A stretch of DNA of 64,000 nucleotides from an uncultured Cohaesibacter sp. (GCF_963678225.1 NZ_OY782764.1:464001-528000); one strand, 5' to 3'. Positions 8,514-17,883 are shown, counted from the first letter of the stretch. Made by a program: numbers and translations. Notes: generated by a model from the sequence alone, not told the origin.

Positions 8514-8755
8514 TACCCTTTTGACTGTGCAAAGCCTTGCACGCCCCCTTCAGCCTCTTCCATATAGGACTATGCTTTTGCTGTAGCTGATCGGATGAAA
8601 TTCTGATTGGTTTGCTGGTTGTTTTCATACCATTGAGCAGCTAAGAACACAGCACAGGGTAAAGCCTTTTGCTACCTGCCCGCACCGCCATGGAACCATG
8701 GCGCGAAGACAAGATGACAAGTCGGGTTAACGAGCTTTAGGGAGTGATGTCGCGT

Positions 8756-9670
8756 ATGTCCCCACAGTCGCAACCATTGAAGACACGCCTGAAAGCCTGC
8801 GCAGAAGACGTGGCGCAGAAGCTGGAACGGATGCTTTCCGAAGACCCAAGAGGGGCCGAGCAATATCGCCCTCCAAGACTTCTGGAGGCGATGCGCCACG
8901 GTGTCCTGAATGGCGGCAAACGCATTCGCCCCTTCCTGATGATAGAGACCGCCAGAATGCTTGGCTATGAGCATCCCGGCGTGCTGCGCGCTGCCTGTGC
9001 GCTGGAATGCGTGCACAGCTACAGCCTCATCCATGACGATTTGCCTGCGATGGACGATGATGCCTTGCGCCGTGGCAAACCCACGGTTCACGTCGCCTTT
9101 GATGAAGCAACAGCCATTCTGGCAGGCGACAGCCTGCTGACGATGGCCTTTGACATCATGGCCGATGAAAAAACCCATTATAAGGCAGAAGTGCGCACCG
9201 AACTCGTCCGCGGCCTTGCCCAGAATGCCGGCATCGGCGGCATGGCAGGCGGCCAGAGCCTTGATATCGACTCGGAAGGAAAATCCATCACGGAAGGAGA
9301 AATCCGCCAGCTGGAACAGATGAAAACCGGTGCCCTGTTGCGCTTTGCCTGCGAGGCTGGGGCCATGTTGGCCGAGGCCAATGCCAAGGAACGCGCCGCC
9401 GTGACCCGCTTCGGCACCATCATCGGCCTCGCCTTCCAGCTTGCCGATGATCTGCTGGATGTCACCTCCACCTCGGCCCAATTGGGCAAAACCGCAGGCA
9501 AGGACCAAAAAGCCAAGAAGGCGACCCTTGTCAGCCTGCACGGGATAGAGGCCACGCGCGCCGAACTCAACACGCTGATAACGGAAGCAGAATCCCTGCT
9601 CGCCCCCTTCGGCAGTCAGGCCGATACGCTTACCGCAACGGCCCGCTACATCGCAACGCGCAAAAACTGA
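8756..9670 (+). CDS. ispA: Farnesyl diphosphate synthase (short-chain polyprenyl synthetase)
   Basis: A 304-residue trans-prenyltransferase that condenses isopentenyl diphosphate with allylic diphosphates to farnesyl (possibly geranylgeranyl) diphosphate. The NGGKRIRP substrate-binding motif, the first aspartate-rich motif in IHDDLPAMDDDALRRG and the second in FQLADDLLDVT are intact. The start is uncertain: GGGAG at 8740-8744 serves the ATG at 8756 best, but GTG at 8744 and ATG at 8747 are in frame and would add three or four residues. ispG of the same pathway lies convergently downstream, an unusual but sensible pairing. Confidence 0.93.
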   Translation: MSPQSQPLKTRLKACAEDVAQKLERMLSEDPRGAEQYRPPRLLEAMRHGVLNGGKRIRPFLMIETARMLGYEHPGVLRAACALECVHSYSLIHDDLPAMDDDALRRGKPTVHVAFDEATAILAGDSLLTMAFDIMADEKTHYKAEVRTELVRGLAQNAGIGGMAGGQSLDIDSEGKSITEGEIRQLEQMKTGALLRFACEAGAMLAEANAKERAAVTRFGTIIGLAFQLADDLLDVTSTSAQLGKTAGKDQKAKKATLVSLHGIEATRAELNTLITEAESLLAPFGSQADTLTATARYIATRKN

Positions 9671-9716
9671 CCAAAACAGCATTGGCAGTAAAAGGCGCCA
9701 AGGCTACGGGCCTCAA

Positions 9717-10982
9717 TCAGACCGAGCCGAAGCGCTTTTCGATATAGTCCAGCACCATCTGATGGAAATCCTCTGCAATCTGGGCGCCGCGTAAGGTTGC
9801 CACCTTTTCGCCATCCACAAAGACCGGCGCAGACGGGGTTTCTCCGGTGCCCGGCAGGGAAATGCCGATATCGGCATGCTTGGATTCCCCCGGCCCATTC
9901 ACAATGCAGCCCATGACGGCAACATTGAGCGCCTCGACACCGGGATATTTCTCGCGCCAAACCGGCATGTTATCGCGAATGTCAGTCTGAATGGCCTGCG
10001 CCAGCTCCTGAAAGACGGTTGACGTTGTCCGCCCGCACCCAGGACAGGCCGCCACGATGGGCACGAAGGAGCGGAAACCCATGCATTGCAACAATTCCTG
10101 AGCCACCTGCACTTCGCGCGTGCGGTCTCCATTTGGTTCCGGCGTCAGAGAAACGCGGATCGTATCGCCAATCCCCTGCTGCAACACAAGTCCCATGGAT
10201 GCGGCCGAGGCCACGATCCCCTTGGTGCCCATACCTGCTTCCGTAAGCCCCAGATGCAACGCATAATCCGAACGGCGGGACAATTCGGTGTTGACCGCAA
10301 TCAGATCCTGCACCTGTGACACTTTGGCCGACAGAATAATCTTGTCTGCCCCCATGCCAAGCTCTTCAGCCCGTTCGGCTGAAAGCAGCGCGGACTGGAT
10401 GATTGCCTCATGCATCACCTTCTGGGCAGGCATTGGATCTTCGCTGACGGAATTTTCATCCATCAGGCGCGTCAGCAATTCCTGATCCAGCGAGCCCCAG
10501 TTGACCCCGATGCGCACCGGCTTGTCATAGCGATTGGCCAGCTCGATCAGGGTCGAAAATTGCTTGTCGCGTTTATCCTTGAAGCCCACGTTGCCCGGAT
10601 TGATCCGGTATTTGTCCAGCGCTTCAGCACAGGCGGGATTCTCTCCCAGCAATTTGTGTCCGATATAATGGAAGTCCCCCACCAACGGCACATCGATGCC
10701 CAGCCGCAGAAGCCGCTCCTTGATATGGGGCACAGCCTTTGCCGCTTCGTCCCGATCCACCGTAATGCGCACCAGTTCCGAGCCAGCCCTATGCAAGGCC
10801 GCCACCTGCGCCACCGTGCTGTCCACATCTGCTGTATCCGTGTTGGTCATCGATTGCACGACAATCGGCTCGCCGCCTCCGACCGTAACGGACCCGACCT
10901 TGACGGCATGGGTAATCCTGCGAGGCAGGGGCTCGGTGAGAAATGGGGTGGAGCCAACAGGCATCTGGGACAAAAGAGACAT
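9717..10982 (-). CDS. ispG: 4-Hydroxy-3-methylbut-2-enyl diphosphate synthase
   Basis: A 421-residue iron-sulfur enzyme of the non-mevalonate (MEP) pathway that converts methylerythritol cyclodiphosphate to HMBPP. The N-terminal TIM barrel starts [20 protein letters not shown] and includes [12 protein letters not shown]. The [4Fe-4S] ligands are visible: the cysteine pair in ACPGCGRTT and the third cysteine with the Glu ligand in [15 protein letters not shown]. The ATG at 10982 is chosen because AGAGAGGG lies just upstream; an in-frame ATG at 11003 lacks a ribosome site. It converges on ispA with 46 bases between the stops. Confidence 0.96.
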   Translation of the reverse strand: MSLLSQMPVGSTPFLTEPLPRRITHAVKVGSVTVGGGEPIVVQSMTNTDTADVDSTVAQVAALHRAGSELVRITVDRDEAAKAVPHIKERLLRLGIDVPLVGDFHYIGHKLLGENPACAEALDKYRINPGNVGFKDKRDKQFSTLIELANRYDKPVRIGVNWGSLDQELLTRLMDENSVSEDPMPAQKVMHEAIIQSALLSAERAEELGMGADKIILSAKVSQVQDLIAVNTELSRRSDYALHLGLTEAGMGTKGIVASAASMGLVLQQGIGDTIRVSLTPEPNGDRTREVQVAQELLQCMGFRSFVPIVAACPGCGRTTSTVFQELAQAIQTDIRDNMPVWREKYPGVEALNVAVMGCIVNGPGESKHADIGISLPGTGETPSAPVFVDGEKVATLRGAQIAEDFHQMVLDYIEKRFGSV

Positions 10983-11176
10983 GGACCCTCTCTTTTCCGG
11001 CATTCAGGCAACCAGCAAGCCGCAACACCGGAGGGATGAAAATACGCTGATTTTATATGACAAATTGCATCTAGGCACGCAAGGCAACAAAGGCAAGGAA
11101 GACTAAATGCATCCGCACAAATTCGTACAAACCGCATAAAGACTGTCACGATCTGGTGAGCTTTAAAAAGAAGCGC

Positions 11177-11686
11177 TCAGCCATTTCCTTCCAGCTTCTG
11201 ACATTCTTCGCAAAGGCCACGAATTTCCATGACCGGAGCGTTGGGACTGAACTTAACCTTTCCGGCGATGGTTTCAATCAACCCGCCAAGGCTTTCAGAC
11301 TGAAACTCGGCAGCACGCCCGCATTTGTCGCAAAGCAGAAAAATGGTTGCTTCCCCATGCCTGTGCCGTGCATCTGGCCCTTCATTGCAGGCCACATAGG
11401 CGTTCCTGCTTTCGATTCGATGGATGATGCCATGCTGGATCAGAAATTCAAGGGCGCGATAAATGGAAACCGGCGCAAGCATCGTCTCGCCCTTCTCCTT
11501 GCGCTCCTTGTTGAGCTGATTGAGAATATCATAGGCACTTGAGGGCACATGGCTGGCCGCCAGAACCCGCAAAACCGCCTGCCGTTGATCCGTGAGGCGC
11601 ACGCCCTTTTCAGCACAGACAGCCTTGGCATCAGCAAGAACGCGATCTATGCAAAAACTATGGTCATGGTCACTCAGTTCGATCAT
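11177..11686 (-). CDS. zur: Fur-family metal regulator, most like Zur
   Basis: A 169-residue Fur-family repressor. Residues about 10-95 form the winged helix (GVRLTDQRQAVLRVLAASHV), followed by the dimerisation domain. Two CxxC pairs, in FLLCDKCGRAAEF and GLCEECQKLEG, form the structural zinc site, and the HRHGEATIF stretch supplies regulatory metal ligands in place of the HxHxx motif of Fur. This pattern and the long N-terminal helix favour the zinc sensor Zur over Fur, Irr or PerR. No zinc transport gene lies nearby, so the symbol is tentative. A half-conserved Zur-box-like sequence (TGTTATA on the minus strand, within 11821-11836) lies upstream. Confidence 0.75.
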   Translation of the reverse strand: MIELSDHDHSFCIDRVLADAKAVCAEKGVRLTDQRQAVLRVLAASHVPSSAYDILNQLNKERKEKGETMLAPVSIYRALEFLIQHGIIHRIESRNAYVACNEGPDARHRHGEATIFLLCDKCGRAAEFQSESLGGLIETIAGKVKFSPNAPVMEIRGLCEECQKLEGNG

Positions 11687-12018
11687 TGCATTTTCCTCTA
11701 CAGCACAGCAAAAGGCATTCCCGTCAAGGCAATCCCGCGCTTTTTGCCATGGTCATTACTCTTTGGCCCTTCTGATGGTCATGCAAACTGGCCTCAAGAG
11801 CATGCTGCCCGGCAGCGATGTGATACAATATAACAAGTTCGATTGTGCACATTCATAACCACTTGCCAAGTCTGAGACGGAATCAAAATGCTGGAAAGCA
11901 CGCACAAAATGCCACAGGCCGCGTCGTGAAGCTGCGTCAGGCAGACAGGCAACGTCCCCATGAATGCCTGAAGAGCACCCTACCAACCAGATGAATCAGG
12001 GGGCGGTCTGGCAGACAA
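11687..12018. other. Gap between zur-like gene and rirA
   Basis: No gene seen. It holds the zur-like promoter region. The sequence TGATACAATATAACAA (11821-11836) contains one exact TGTTATA half-site on the minus strand and a poor second half, so it is only a weak Zur-box candidate. No rirA terminator was recognised. Confidence 0.35.
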
Positions 12019-12468
12019 TCAGGCAGACGCGGCTTCAGAAATGTTAAGCAGATTGCGCATATCGCCTTCCCGAGCAGTGAGATCCGCCAGAGTGTATTTG
12101 TCGAGCGCCTTGAGGAAGGACTCAAGCGCATCATTGAGCGCCTGGTTGAAATCACACATGGAGAGCAGCGGACAATCATAACTGCCTTCGTCGAAGCAGT
12201 CGGCGAGATGGAAATTCTCTTCGGCCGCACGAATGATCTGACCAAGCGTGATCTCGCTTGGCTCCATGGCCAGCTTCAGGCCGCCGTTACGTCCACGATG
12301 CGTTGTGATGAAGCCGTTGGACACCAGAATCGGCAGAATCTTGAACAGGTGATATTCGGAGATGGCATAAACCTGCGCAATTTCGCTCACCTTGGCAAAA
12401 TCGTCTTTTTTGGCAGCACAATACATCAGAATGCGAACAGAATAATTAGCCTGCTGAGTTAGTCTCAT
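12019..12468 (-). CDS. rirA: Rrf2-family iron-sulfur regulator, RirA type
   Basis: A 149-residue Rrf2 regulator starting MRLTQQANYSVRILMYCAAK. The helix-turn-helix occupies about residues 1-60 with the RGRNGGLKLA wing. Three cysteines in ADCFDEGSYDCPLLSMCDF are spaced C-x7-C-x5-C, as in rhizobial RirA, which carries a [4Fe-4S] cluster and represses iron-uptake genes when iron is plentiful. The N-terminal sequence also resembles R. leguminosarum RirA as I recall it. NsrR of Bacillus shares the spacing, so a nitric-oxide sensor is the alternative. The ATG at 12468 follows AGGTGGTG; the longer frame lacks a better site. Confidence 0.85.
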   Translation of the reverse strand: MRLTQQANYSVRILMYCAAKKDDFAKVSEIAQVYAISEYHLFKILPILVSNGFITTHRGRNGGLKLAMEPSEITLGQIIRAAEENFHLADCFDEGSYDCPLLSMCDFNQALNDALESFLKALDKYTLADLTAREGDMRNLLNISEAASA

Positions 12469-12638
12469 AATTTCACCACCTGCCTGTTGGCGCTGCACAA
12501 AAAGTCACCGCTTGTCACCTGTGCCTTTTATCCCTTTTCACCATATCCTTCAATCCCGGACGGCGGAAACATTAGAAGAATACATACTCCCATATAGGAA
12601 TGATTGCAGCACATGTCATGATTCCGAAGTGATTTTCT

Positions 12639-12998
12639 TTATTTACACTTTGGAAAATCAGAATCTGTTTCTTGCGAAAGCTCTTCAGCCCACCGAATGG
12701 ACCAGTCTGCGAGCGGCTGCAACAAAGAATAGAGCTCTTCGCCAAGGGCTGTCAAAGCATATCCCTGTGGTGTCTTCTCAATCAGACCGGCCTCTCGCAG
12801 GTCTTTAATTCGGCTGTTCAAAATGGAGGGAGAAATGGTTTCGCAATGATCCTGCAGGGCCCTGAATGTAGCAGGCCCCTTCTTGAGGTTCCAAATGATC
12901 CCCATGGCCCATCGACGGCCCAATAGATCGAATGCTGCCATGACCGGGGCTCCGCTTTGGGAGCCTCGGACAGGATTGCCGGGGCGTGGTATCGCCAT
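12639..12998 (-). CDS. HxlR-family transcriptional regulator
   Basis: A 119-residue winged-helix regulator. The family core is clear: FDLLGRRWAMGIIWNLKKGP, then FRALQDHCETISPSILNSRI and the wing GLIEKTPQGYALTALGEEL. The N-terminal cysteine used by redox-sensing members (YodB, HypR) is absent; the only cysteines lie elsewhere (DHCETIS and the C-terminal PKCK), so sensing is probably not by that mechanism. It lies 92 bases downstream of the tautomerase gene on the same strand, behind a promoter that carries HxlR-type palindromes, which suggests autoregulation of a two-gene unit. Confidence 0.85.
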   Translation of the reverse strand: MAIPRPGNPVRGSQSGAPVMAAFDLLGRRWAMGIIWNLKKGPATFRALQDHCETISPSILNSRIKDLREAGLIEKTPQGYALTALGEELYSLLQPLADWSIRWAEELSQETDSDFPKCK

Positions 12999-13090
12999 AT
13001 GTGTCTCTTCTTCCTTCGCTGTTATGCTGTCACACTAGCGCAAAGAACCAAAAAGAAAAGACCGTTTTGCCATCCCTTGGCACAAAGCCC

Positions 13091-13297
13091 TTATGACGCC
13101 CTCAGCTTGCGTTTTTCCGTTAGCGACACCCCGCCTACGCCGATGTTATCGCTGTCGAGTTGCTCGATGAAGACGATGAAGGATTGCTCGGGAATATTCG
13201 TTATTTCCGCAGCGGATTTGGTGACGGTTTGAATGAAGGCATTTTTCTTTTGCTGGTCAATCTGATCAGCGCCCAAAGTCATTGTGATAACAGGCAT
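13091..13297 (-). CDS. 4-Oxalocrotonate tautomerase-family protein
   Basis: A 68-residue protein. After removal of Met it begins Pro-Val-Ile (MPVITMTLGADQI), placing the catalytic N-terminal proline of the tautomerase superfamily, and it contains the family's IGVGGVSLTEK stretch. The arginine normally found in the central VRV strand is replaced (SFIVFIEQ), so the substrate may differ from 4-oxalocrotonate. The ATG at 13297 follows GGAG; an upstream in-frame ATG at 13318 would displace the essential proline from the N-terminus. First gene of the unit with the HxlR regulator. Confidence 0.85.
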   Translation of the reverse strand: MPVITMTLGADQIDQQKKNAFIQTVTKSAAEITNIPEQSFIVFIEQLDSDNIGVGGVSLTEKRKLRAS

Positions 13298-13323
13298 GAT
13301 AGACTCCATGAATGACAAGGATG

Positions 13324-13352
13324 AATATATGTTGCTACTATTTTAGTAGCAA
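13324..13352 (-). promoter_or_regulatory. Promoter of the tautomerase-hxlR unit
   Basis: On the minus strand TTGCTA (13352-13347) is followed after 17 bases by TATATT (13329-13324), a near-consensus sigma-70 pair. Predicted transcription would start near 13317, about 20 bases before the ATG at 13297. Confidence 0.6.
13332..13352. promoter_or_regulatory. Palindromic operator 1, HxlR type
   Basis: Nine-base arms TTGCTACTA and TAGTAGCAA flank TTT, a perfect inverted repeat. It covers the -35 and spacer of the promoter at 13324-13352. The TACTA-TTT-TAGTA core resembles the operators of HxlR-family regulators such as YodB. Confidence 0.75.
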
Positions 13353-13366
13353 ATTCACACTATCAC

Positions 13367-13383
13367 GCTACTATTTTAGTAGC
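13367..13383. promoter_or_regulatory. Palindromic operator 2, HxlR type
   Basis: Arms GCTACTA and TAGTAGC around TTT repeat the core of operator 1. The centres are 33 bases apart, about three helical turns, which would allow co-operative binding on one face of the DNA. It also lies within reach of the LysR gene's promoter on the other strand. Confidence 0.75.
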
Positions 13384-13553
13384 AATAATTTTTTGGCATG
13401 ACTTTTCTTCATTCCCTTTTGCAATCAACCGATATCAAATATGGGATCAGAGCATCATTTCCCGCCTTTTTGCTTTGATTTTCGGGTGAAATGGTGAAAA
13501 GCTCGAAACAGCAAACAAGAAGCCAAAGAGCAACCATAATCAAACCTCATGTC

Positions 13554-14474
13554 ATGCTGAATTACCTCCCTTCTCTATCTGCCCTGCGCGCCTTCGAAGC
13601 AGCAGCCCGTCACCTCAGCTTCACCAAGGCTGCCAGCGAGCTGGGAGTCACCCAGAGCGCCATTTCCCGCCAGATGCGTTCCATGGAAGAGCTGTTGGGC
13701 CTGCGCTTGTTCGAGCGCACAGGCTCGGGACTGGTTCTTACAGAGGCGGGCGCCGTCTATGCCCACAAAATCCGCACCAAGCTGCAGGATATCGAAACCG
13801 CGACACTGGAACTGCTCGCCTATCGCGGACAGGGTGGGGAATTGACCATTGCATGCCTGCCGACCCTTGGCGCACGCTGGCTGGTCCCGCGCCTCACAAA
13901 ATTCACCACCACGCACCCCGAGATTCTAATCCAGATCGTGACCAAACTCGAACCCTTCGAGTTTGATGGCCTTGATATCGATGCCGCTTTCCATTTCGGC
14001 GAAAGCGCATGGCCCAATGCCCTCACAGACGAGCTGATGCCGGAATATGTCGTGCCCATGGCCCATCCGACCCTGCAGGCAGAACTCAAGGAGGTTGGTT
14101 TGCAGGAATTATTGCTACGCCATCCCTTGTTGCAGGCCACATCTCGCCCGTCCCTGTGGTCCCACTGGTTCAGCCAGAAAGGCTATAGTCACCCAAACCC
14201 GCATGTAGGACCGCGTTTCGAGCATTTTCATATGGTCATAAGGGCCGCCGCCTCGAAAATGGGCATTGCCGTTCTACCGCGTCTGTTGGCGGAGGAGGAA
14301 CTGGCAAGCGGCGAGCTGGTGCAGCTTGATGATCAATTGACACCTTCCAACGGCGATTATTATTTCGTCTATCCGCAGGCCAAGCGGGCCAATCCCAATC
14401 TTCAGACCTTCCGCACCTGGGTCATGCGCGAGGCACTAAGCACCAAGAAGAAGATGAACGCAGCCCTTTCCTGA
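13554..14474 (+). CDS. LysR-family regulator, GcvA-like
   Basis: A regulator of about 306 residues. The winged helix-turn-helix is LSALRAFEAAARHLSFTKAA followed by LGVTQSAISRQMRSMEE, the pattern of the GcvA/AmpR branch, and the substrate-binding domain ends with AASKMGIAVLPRLLAEEEL. The start at 13554 (MLNYLPSLSAL) matches the family N-terminus; in-frame starts at 13491 or 13494 are possible, and neither has a well-spaced ribosome site. It lies 162 bases upstream of glutaryl-CoA dehydrogenase on the same strand. In proteobacteria a LysR regulator (GcdR) often sits beside gcdH, so control of that gene is likely but unproven. Confidence 0.85.
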   Translation: MLNYLPSLSALRAFEAAARHLSFTKAASELGVTQSAISRQMRSMEELLGLRLFERTGSGLVLTEAGAVYAHKIRTKLQDIETATLELLAYRGQGGELTIACLPTLGARWLVPRLTKFTTTHPEILIQIVTKLEPFEFDGLDIDAAFHFGESAWPNALTDELMPEYVVPMAHPTLQAELKEVGLQELLLRHPLLQATSRPSLWSHWFSQKGYSHPNPHVGPRFEHFHMVIRAAASKMGIAVLPRLLAEEELASGELVQLDDQLTPSNGDYYFVYPQAKRANPNLQTFRTWVMREALSTKKKMNAALS

Positions 14475-14636
14475 ACCCGACAGGTTAGGCAGCCTCGCTA
14501 TAAACAAATGTCATGAGCGATTGAAATTTCATCGCTTCCAGCGCCTCACCGGCAGCACTACTATTGCGCCATTAATGCCAGCCCCGCATCGGCCCTCTAC
14601 CGGCCTTTTCGCGCGGCAGAATAGGAGCAATGGGCA

Positions 14637-15824
14637 ATGTGCGCAAAACCGGCCTTCACATGGGATGATCCGTTCCTCTTTCGCCAGCAACTGAGCGAAG
14701 ATGAACGCATGATCATGGACGTAGCCCGCGCCTTTTGCGACGACAAGCTGATGCCGCGCGTCCTTGAAGCCAACAGGCAGGAATATTTTGACAGCGCCAT
14801 CATGCGGGAAATGGGCGAGCTAGGCTTCCTTGGCCCCACCATCAGCGAAGACTATGGCTGCGCAGGCGTCAACCATGTGGCCTATGGTCTGATCGCTCGC
14901 GAGATCGAGCGGGTAGATTCCGGCTATCGCTCGGCCATGTCGGTCCAATCCTCGCTGGTCATGCACCCCATTCATGCCTACGGCACAGAAGCGCAAAAAC
15001 AGCACTATCTGCCCAAGCTGGCGACAGGAGAATTGATCGGCTGCTTTGGCCTCACTGAACCGGACCATGGCTCGGACCCCGGCTCCCTCGTCACCCGCGC
15101 CACAAGGGTCGATGGCGGCTATCGCCTCAATGGCGCAAAAATGTGGATCACCAATTCTCCAATAGCAGACATCGCCATTGTCTGGGCCAAATCCGATGCT
15201 CACGACGGCAAGATCAAGGGCTTCATTGTCAAGGCTGACAGCGAAGGCTATTCAGCCCCCAAAATCGCAGGAAAACTAAGCCTCAAGGCCTCAATCACCG
15301 GCGAAATCGTGCTCAAGGATGTCTTCGTGCCCGAAGATCATCTGCTCCCCGACGTGGAAGGCCTCGCAGGGCCCTTTGGCTGCCTTAACAAGGCCCGCTA
15401 TGGCATCGCATGGGGCGTTTTGGGCGCTGCCGAATTCTGCTGGCATGCTGCGCGCCAATATACAATGGATCGCAAGCAATTTGGTCGCCCGCTCGCGCAA
15501 ACCCAGCTTGTCCAGCTCAAGCTTGCCGATATGCAGACTGAAATCACGTTGGGCCTACAAGCTGCCTTGCGCGTAGGCCGCATGATGGATGAAGGCAACT
15601 GTCCGGTCGAGAATATCTCACTTATCAAACGCAACAATACCGGCAAGGCCCTCACCATTGCGCGCACAGCCCGTGACATGCATGGCGGCAATGGCGTTGC
15701 CGACGAATTCCACATCATGCGCCACATGGTCAATCTGGAAAGCGTGAATACCTATGAGGGCACGCATGACATCCACGCCCTGATCCTTGGCCGCGCACAA
15801 ACCGGTTTACAGGCTTTCTTATAG
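14637..15824 (+). CDS. gcdH: Glutaryl-CoA dehydrogenase
   Basis: A 395-residue FAD acyl-CoA dehydrogenase that oxidatively decarboxylates glutaryl-CoA to crotonyl-CoA in lysine, tryptophan and glutarate breakdown. [18 protein letters not shown] contains the arginine that binds the distal carboxylate in the human enzyme, followed by [17 protein letters not shown] at the flavin. The catalytic base is the Glu in [17 protein letters not shown]. These features separate it from general acyl-CoA dehydrogenases. AGGAG at 14623-14627 sets the start at 14637; an overlapping ATG at 14630 is in another frame. It is followed by a ThDP enzyme on the same strand. Confidence 0.92.
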   Translation: MCAKPAFTWDDPFLFRQQLSEDERMIMDVARAFCDDKLMPRVLEANRQEYFDSAIMREMGELGFLGPTISEDYGCAGVNHVAYGLIAREIERVDSGYRSAMSVQSSLVMHPIHAYGTEAQKQHYLPKLATGELIGCFGLTEPDHGSDPGSLVTRATRVDGGYRLNGAKMWITNSPIADIAIVWAKSDAHDGKIKGFIVKADSEGYSAPKIAGKLSLKASITGEIVLKDVFVPEDHLLPDVEGLAGPFGCLNKARYGIAWGVLGAAEFCWHAARQYTMDRKQFGRPLAQTQLVQLKLADMQTEITLGLQAALRVGRMMDEGNCPVENISLIKRNNTGKALTIARTARDMHGGNGVADEFHIMRHMVNLESVNTYEGTHDIHALILGRAQTGLQAFL

Positions 15825-15932
15825 AACTCCATTGGCCAAGCCCATTGGCACATATCAATCACCATCCAATAACCGCAGCACTCCTTCCGCATGAGCATAA
15901 AAGCGGTTCCATAAAGAGAAAAGGACAGCGAC

Positions 15933-17600
15933 ATGACGCTGACAACAGGCGCAACCCTTCTGGTGGATTGCCTCATAGAGCAGGGAGCCTCAACCATTTT
16001 CGGCGTGCCCGGCGAGAGCTATCTGGCCGTCTTGAACGCAATTTACGATGCCCCCTCCCTGCGTTATGTCAACGCAAGACAGGAAGGCGGCGCCTCGATG
16101 ATGGCAGATGCCTGGTCCAAGCTGACCGGCGAGGTTGGCCTTTGCATGGTCACTCGAGGCCCCGGAGCCACCAATGCAAGCTCCGGCGTGCATGTGGCCT
16201 ATCAGGATTCCACCCCCATGATCCTGTTCATCGGCCAGGTTGCCAGCGACCAGATCGAGCGCGAGGCCTTTCAGGAGATCGACTATCGCCGCATGTTCGG
16301 CCAGATGGCCAAATGGGTTGCCCAGATTGATGATGCATCCCGCATTCCAGAATATATCGCCCGCGCCTATCGCACAGCCCTCTCCGGTCGCCCCGGCCCC
16401 GTTGTTTTGGCCCTGCCCGAAGACATGCTGGTTACCGAAATTGAAAAGCCAGCAGCCCTCCCCGCCAAGGCCAAACCGGCAGACAGCGCACCATCTGCTG
16501 AGAGCATGAAAGAGCTTGAGACGCTTGTCGCCAAGGCCGAACGCCCCTTCATGATTGTTGGTGGCGGCGGCTGGTCGCTGGCAGCCAAGAAGGCGGTCAC
16601 CGCCTTTGCCGAGCAGAATGCCATTCCCGTGGGCACCTCCTTCCGCTGTCAGGACTATTTCCCCAACGAACATCCGAACTTTGCGGGCCATGTCGGCATC
16701 GGCATCGATCCCGCACTTGCCAAGCGCATCAGGCAGAGTGATCTGCTCATCGTCCTCGGCGCCCGCCTTGGCGAAATGACCACCTCCGGCTACACCCTCA
16801 TCGACACGCCTATTCCGACCCAGACGCTCATTCACATTCATGCCGATCCTGAAGAATTGGGCCGCGTCTATCAGCCAGCCCTCGCCATCGCTGCCCGCCA
16901 TGAAACCATGGCGTTGCTATTCGGCGCTCTGGGCCAAATCCGCAAGGCGGGGGATGCAAACTGGGTGAGCGAAGCCCGTGCGGGCTATGATGCCTTCAGC
17001 GCCATCCCAGAACGCACAATGCCCGGTGACGTGCAGATGGCCGAAATTGTCAAACATGTGGTTGCCAACACCCCCGACAACACGGTCTTCACCAATGGTG
17101 CAGGCAATTATGCCATCTGGGTGCATCGCTTCATCAAATATCGTGGCTGGCGTACCCAGCTCGCCCCGACTTCCGGCTCCATGGGCTATGGCATGCCGGC
17201 CGTCGTCGCAGCCGCCATTCAAGATCCATCCCGCCCGGCTATCTGCTTTGCTGGCGATGGCTGCTTCCAGATGACCTGTCAGGAATTTGCCACCGCCGCG
17301 CAGGAAGGTGCCCCCATCAAGGTGATCGTTGTCAACAATTCCATGTATGGCACAATTCGCATGCATCAGGAGCGCGAATACCCAACCCGCATTTCCGGCA
17401 CGGCCCTATCCAACCCGGACTTCGCAGCCATGGCCGCAGCCATGGGGGGGCATTCAGAAAAGGTGGTCAAAACCGAGGAATTTCCCGATGCCTTTGCCCG
17501 CATGATGGCCCACGACGGCCCCGCGCTCATCGAGATCATCACAGATCCCGAAGCAATCACGCCAGTTAAAACCATCACGGATTTCCGCACCAAAAGCTGA
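15933..17600 (+). CDS. Acetolactate-synthase-like ThDP-dependent enzyme, function unassigned
   Basis: A 555-residue three-domain thiamine diphosphate enzyme. The N-terminal pyrimidine-binding domain has the catalytic Glu in VNARQEGGASMMADAW; the central domain begins PFMIVGGGGW; the C-terminal domain carries the ThDP motif from AGDGCFQMT to VVNNSMYGTIRMHQEREYP. It resembles the large subunit of acetohydroxyacid synthase but no regulatory subunit gene is nearby, and genes of this branch sit in catabolic rather than biosynthetic settings. Reaction unknown: carboligase, decarboxylase and oxidase are all possible. It follows gcdH by 108 bases and ends at a strong terminator, so it probably shares the gcdH transcript. 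Confidence 0.8.
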   Translation: MTLTTGATLLVDCLIEQGASTIFGVPGESYLAVLNAIYDAPSLRYVNARQEGGASMMADAWSKLTGEVGLCMVTRGPGATNASSGVHVAYQDSTPMILFIGQVASDQIEREAFQEIDYRRMFGQMAKWVAQIDDASRIPEYIARAYRTALSGRPGPVVLALPEDMLVTEIEKPAALPAKAKPADSAPSAESMKELETLVAKAERPFMIVGGGGWSLAAKKAVTAFAEQNAIPVGTSFRCQDYFPNEHPNFAGHVGIGIDPALAKRIRQSDLLIVLGARLGEMTTSGYTLIDTPIPTQTLIHIHADPEELGRVYQPALAIAARHETMALLFGALGQIRKAGDANWVSEARAGYDAFSAIPERTMPGDVQMAEIVKHVVANTPDNTVFTNGAGNYAIWVHRFIKYRGWRTQLAPTSGSMGYGMPAVVAAAIQDPSRPAICFAGDGCFQMTCQEFATAAQEGAPIKVIVVNNSMYGTIRMHQEREYPTRISGTALSNPDFAAMAAAMGGHSEKVVKTEEFPDAFARMMAHDGPALIEIITDPEAITPVKTITDFRTKS

Positions 17601-17641
17601 CATGGCGCGTTTCTTTCTTATCGAAATGCATGATTTTTCAG

Positions 17642-17669
17642 AAAAGGGTGCCTCAAGGCACCCTTTTTT
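17642..17669 (+). terminator. Rho-independent terminator after the ThDP enzyme
   Basis: AAAAGGGTGCC (17642-17652), loop TCAA, GGCACCCTTTT (17657-17667), then T residues. It isolates the gcdH unit from the ABC importer genes. Confidence 0.9.
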
Positions 17670-17883
17670 GTGCTAACAATTGTGCAAAACAGAAAAGTGA
17701 TTGAAATCTCGACTTCGACGGAAGTCATGGCTGCCCCGAAGCGCACGCTGTGCAATAACACGCCGCAACTAAGGGGGGAGCGACCAGCATATTGTCAACA
17801 GGACATACTGCGCTCTGCAATCAGCCAGCCAGTTCCCTTTATGAACCAGCGCGGCACAAAAAGACGGTCGGAGAGTATCAAGA

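Noticed and set aside
8672-9682. 336-codon open frame antisense to ispA
   Set aside because: Mirror of the ispA coding sequence with no recognisable domain.
12639-12998. Redox sensing by the HxlR protein
   Set aside because: The N-terminal cysteine of YodB/HypR-type sensors is absent, so that mechanism was not proposed.
15990-16901. Long open frame antisense to the ThDP enzyme
   Set aside because: Low-complexity Gly/His/Ala-rich translation, no ribosome site, and the sense gene is well supported.
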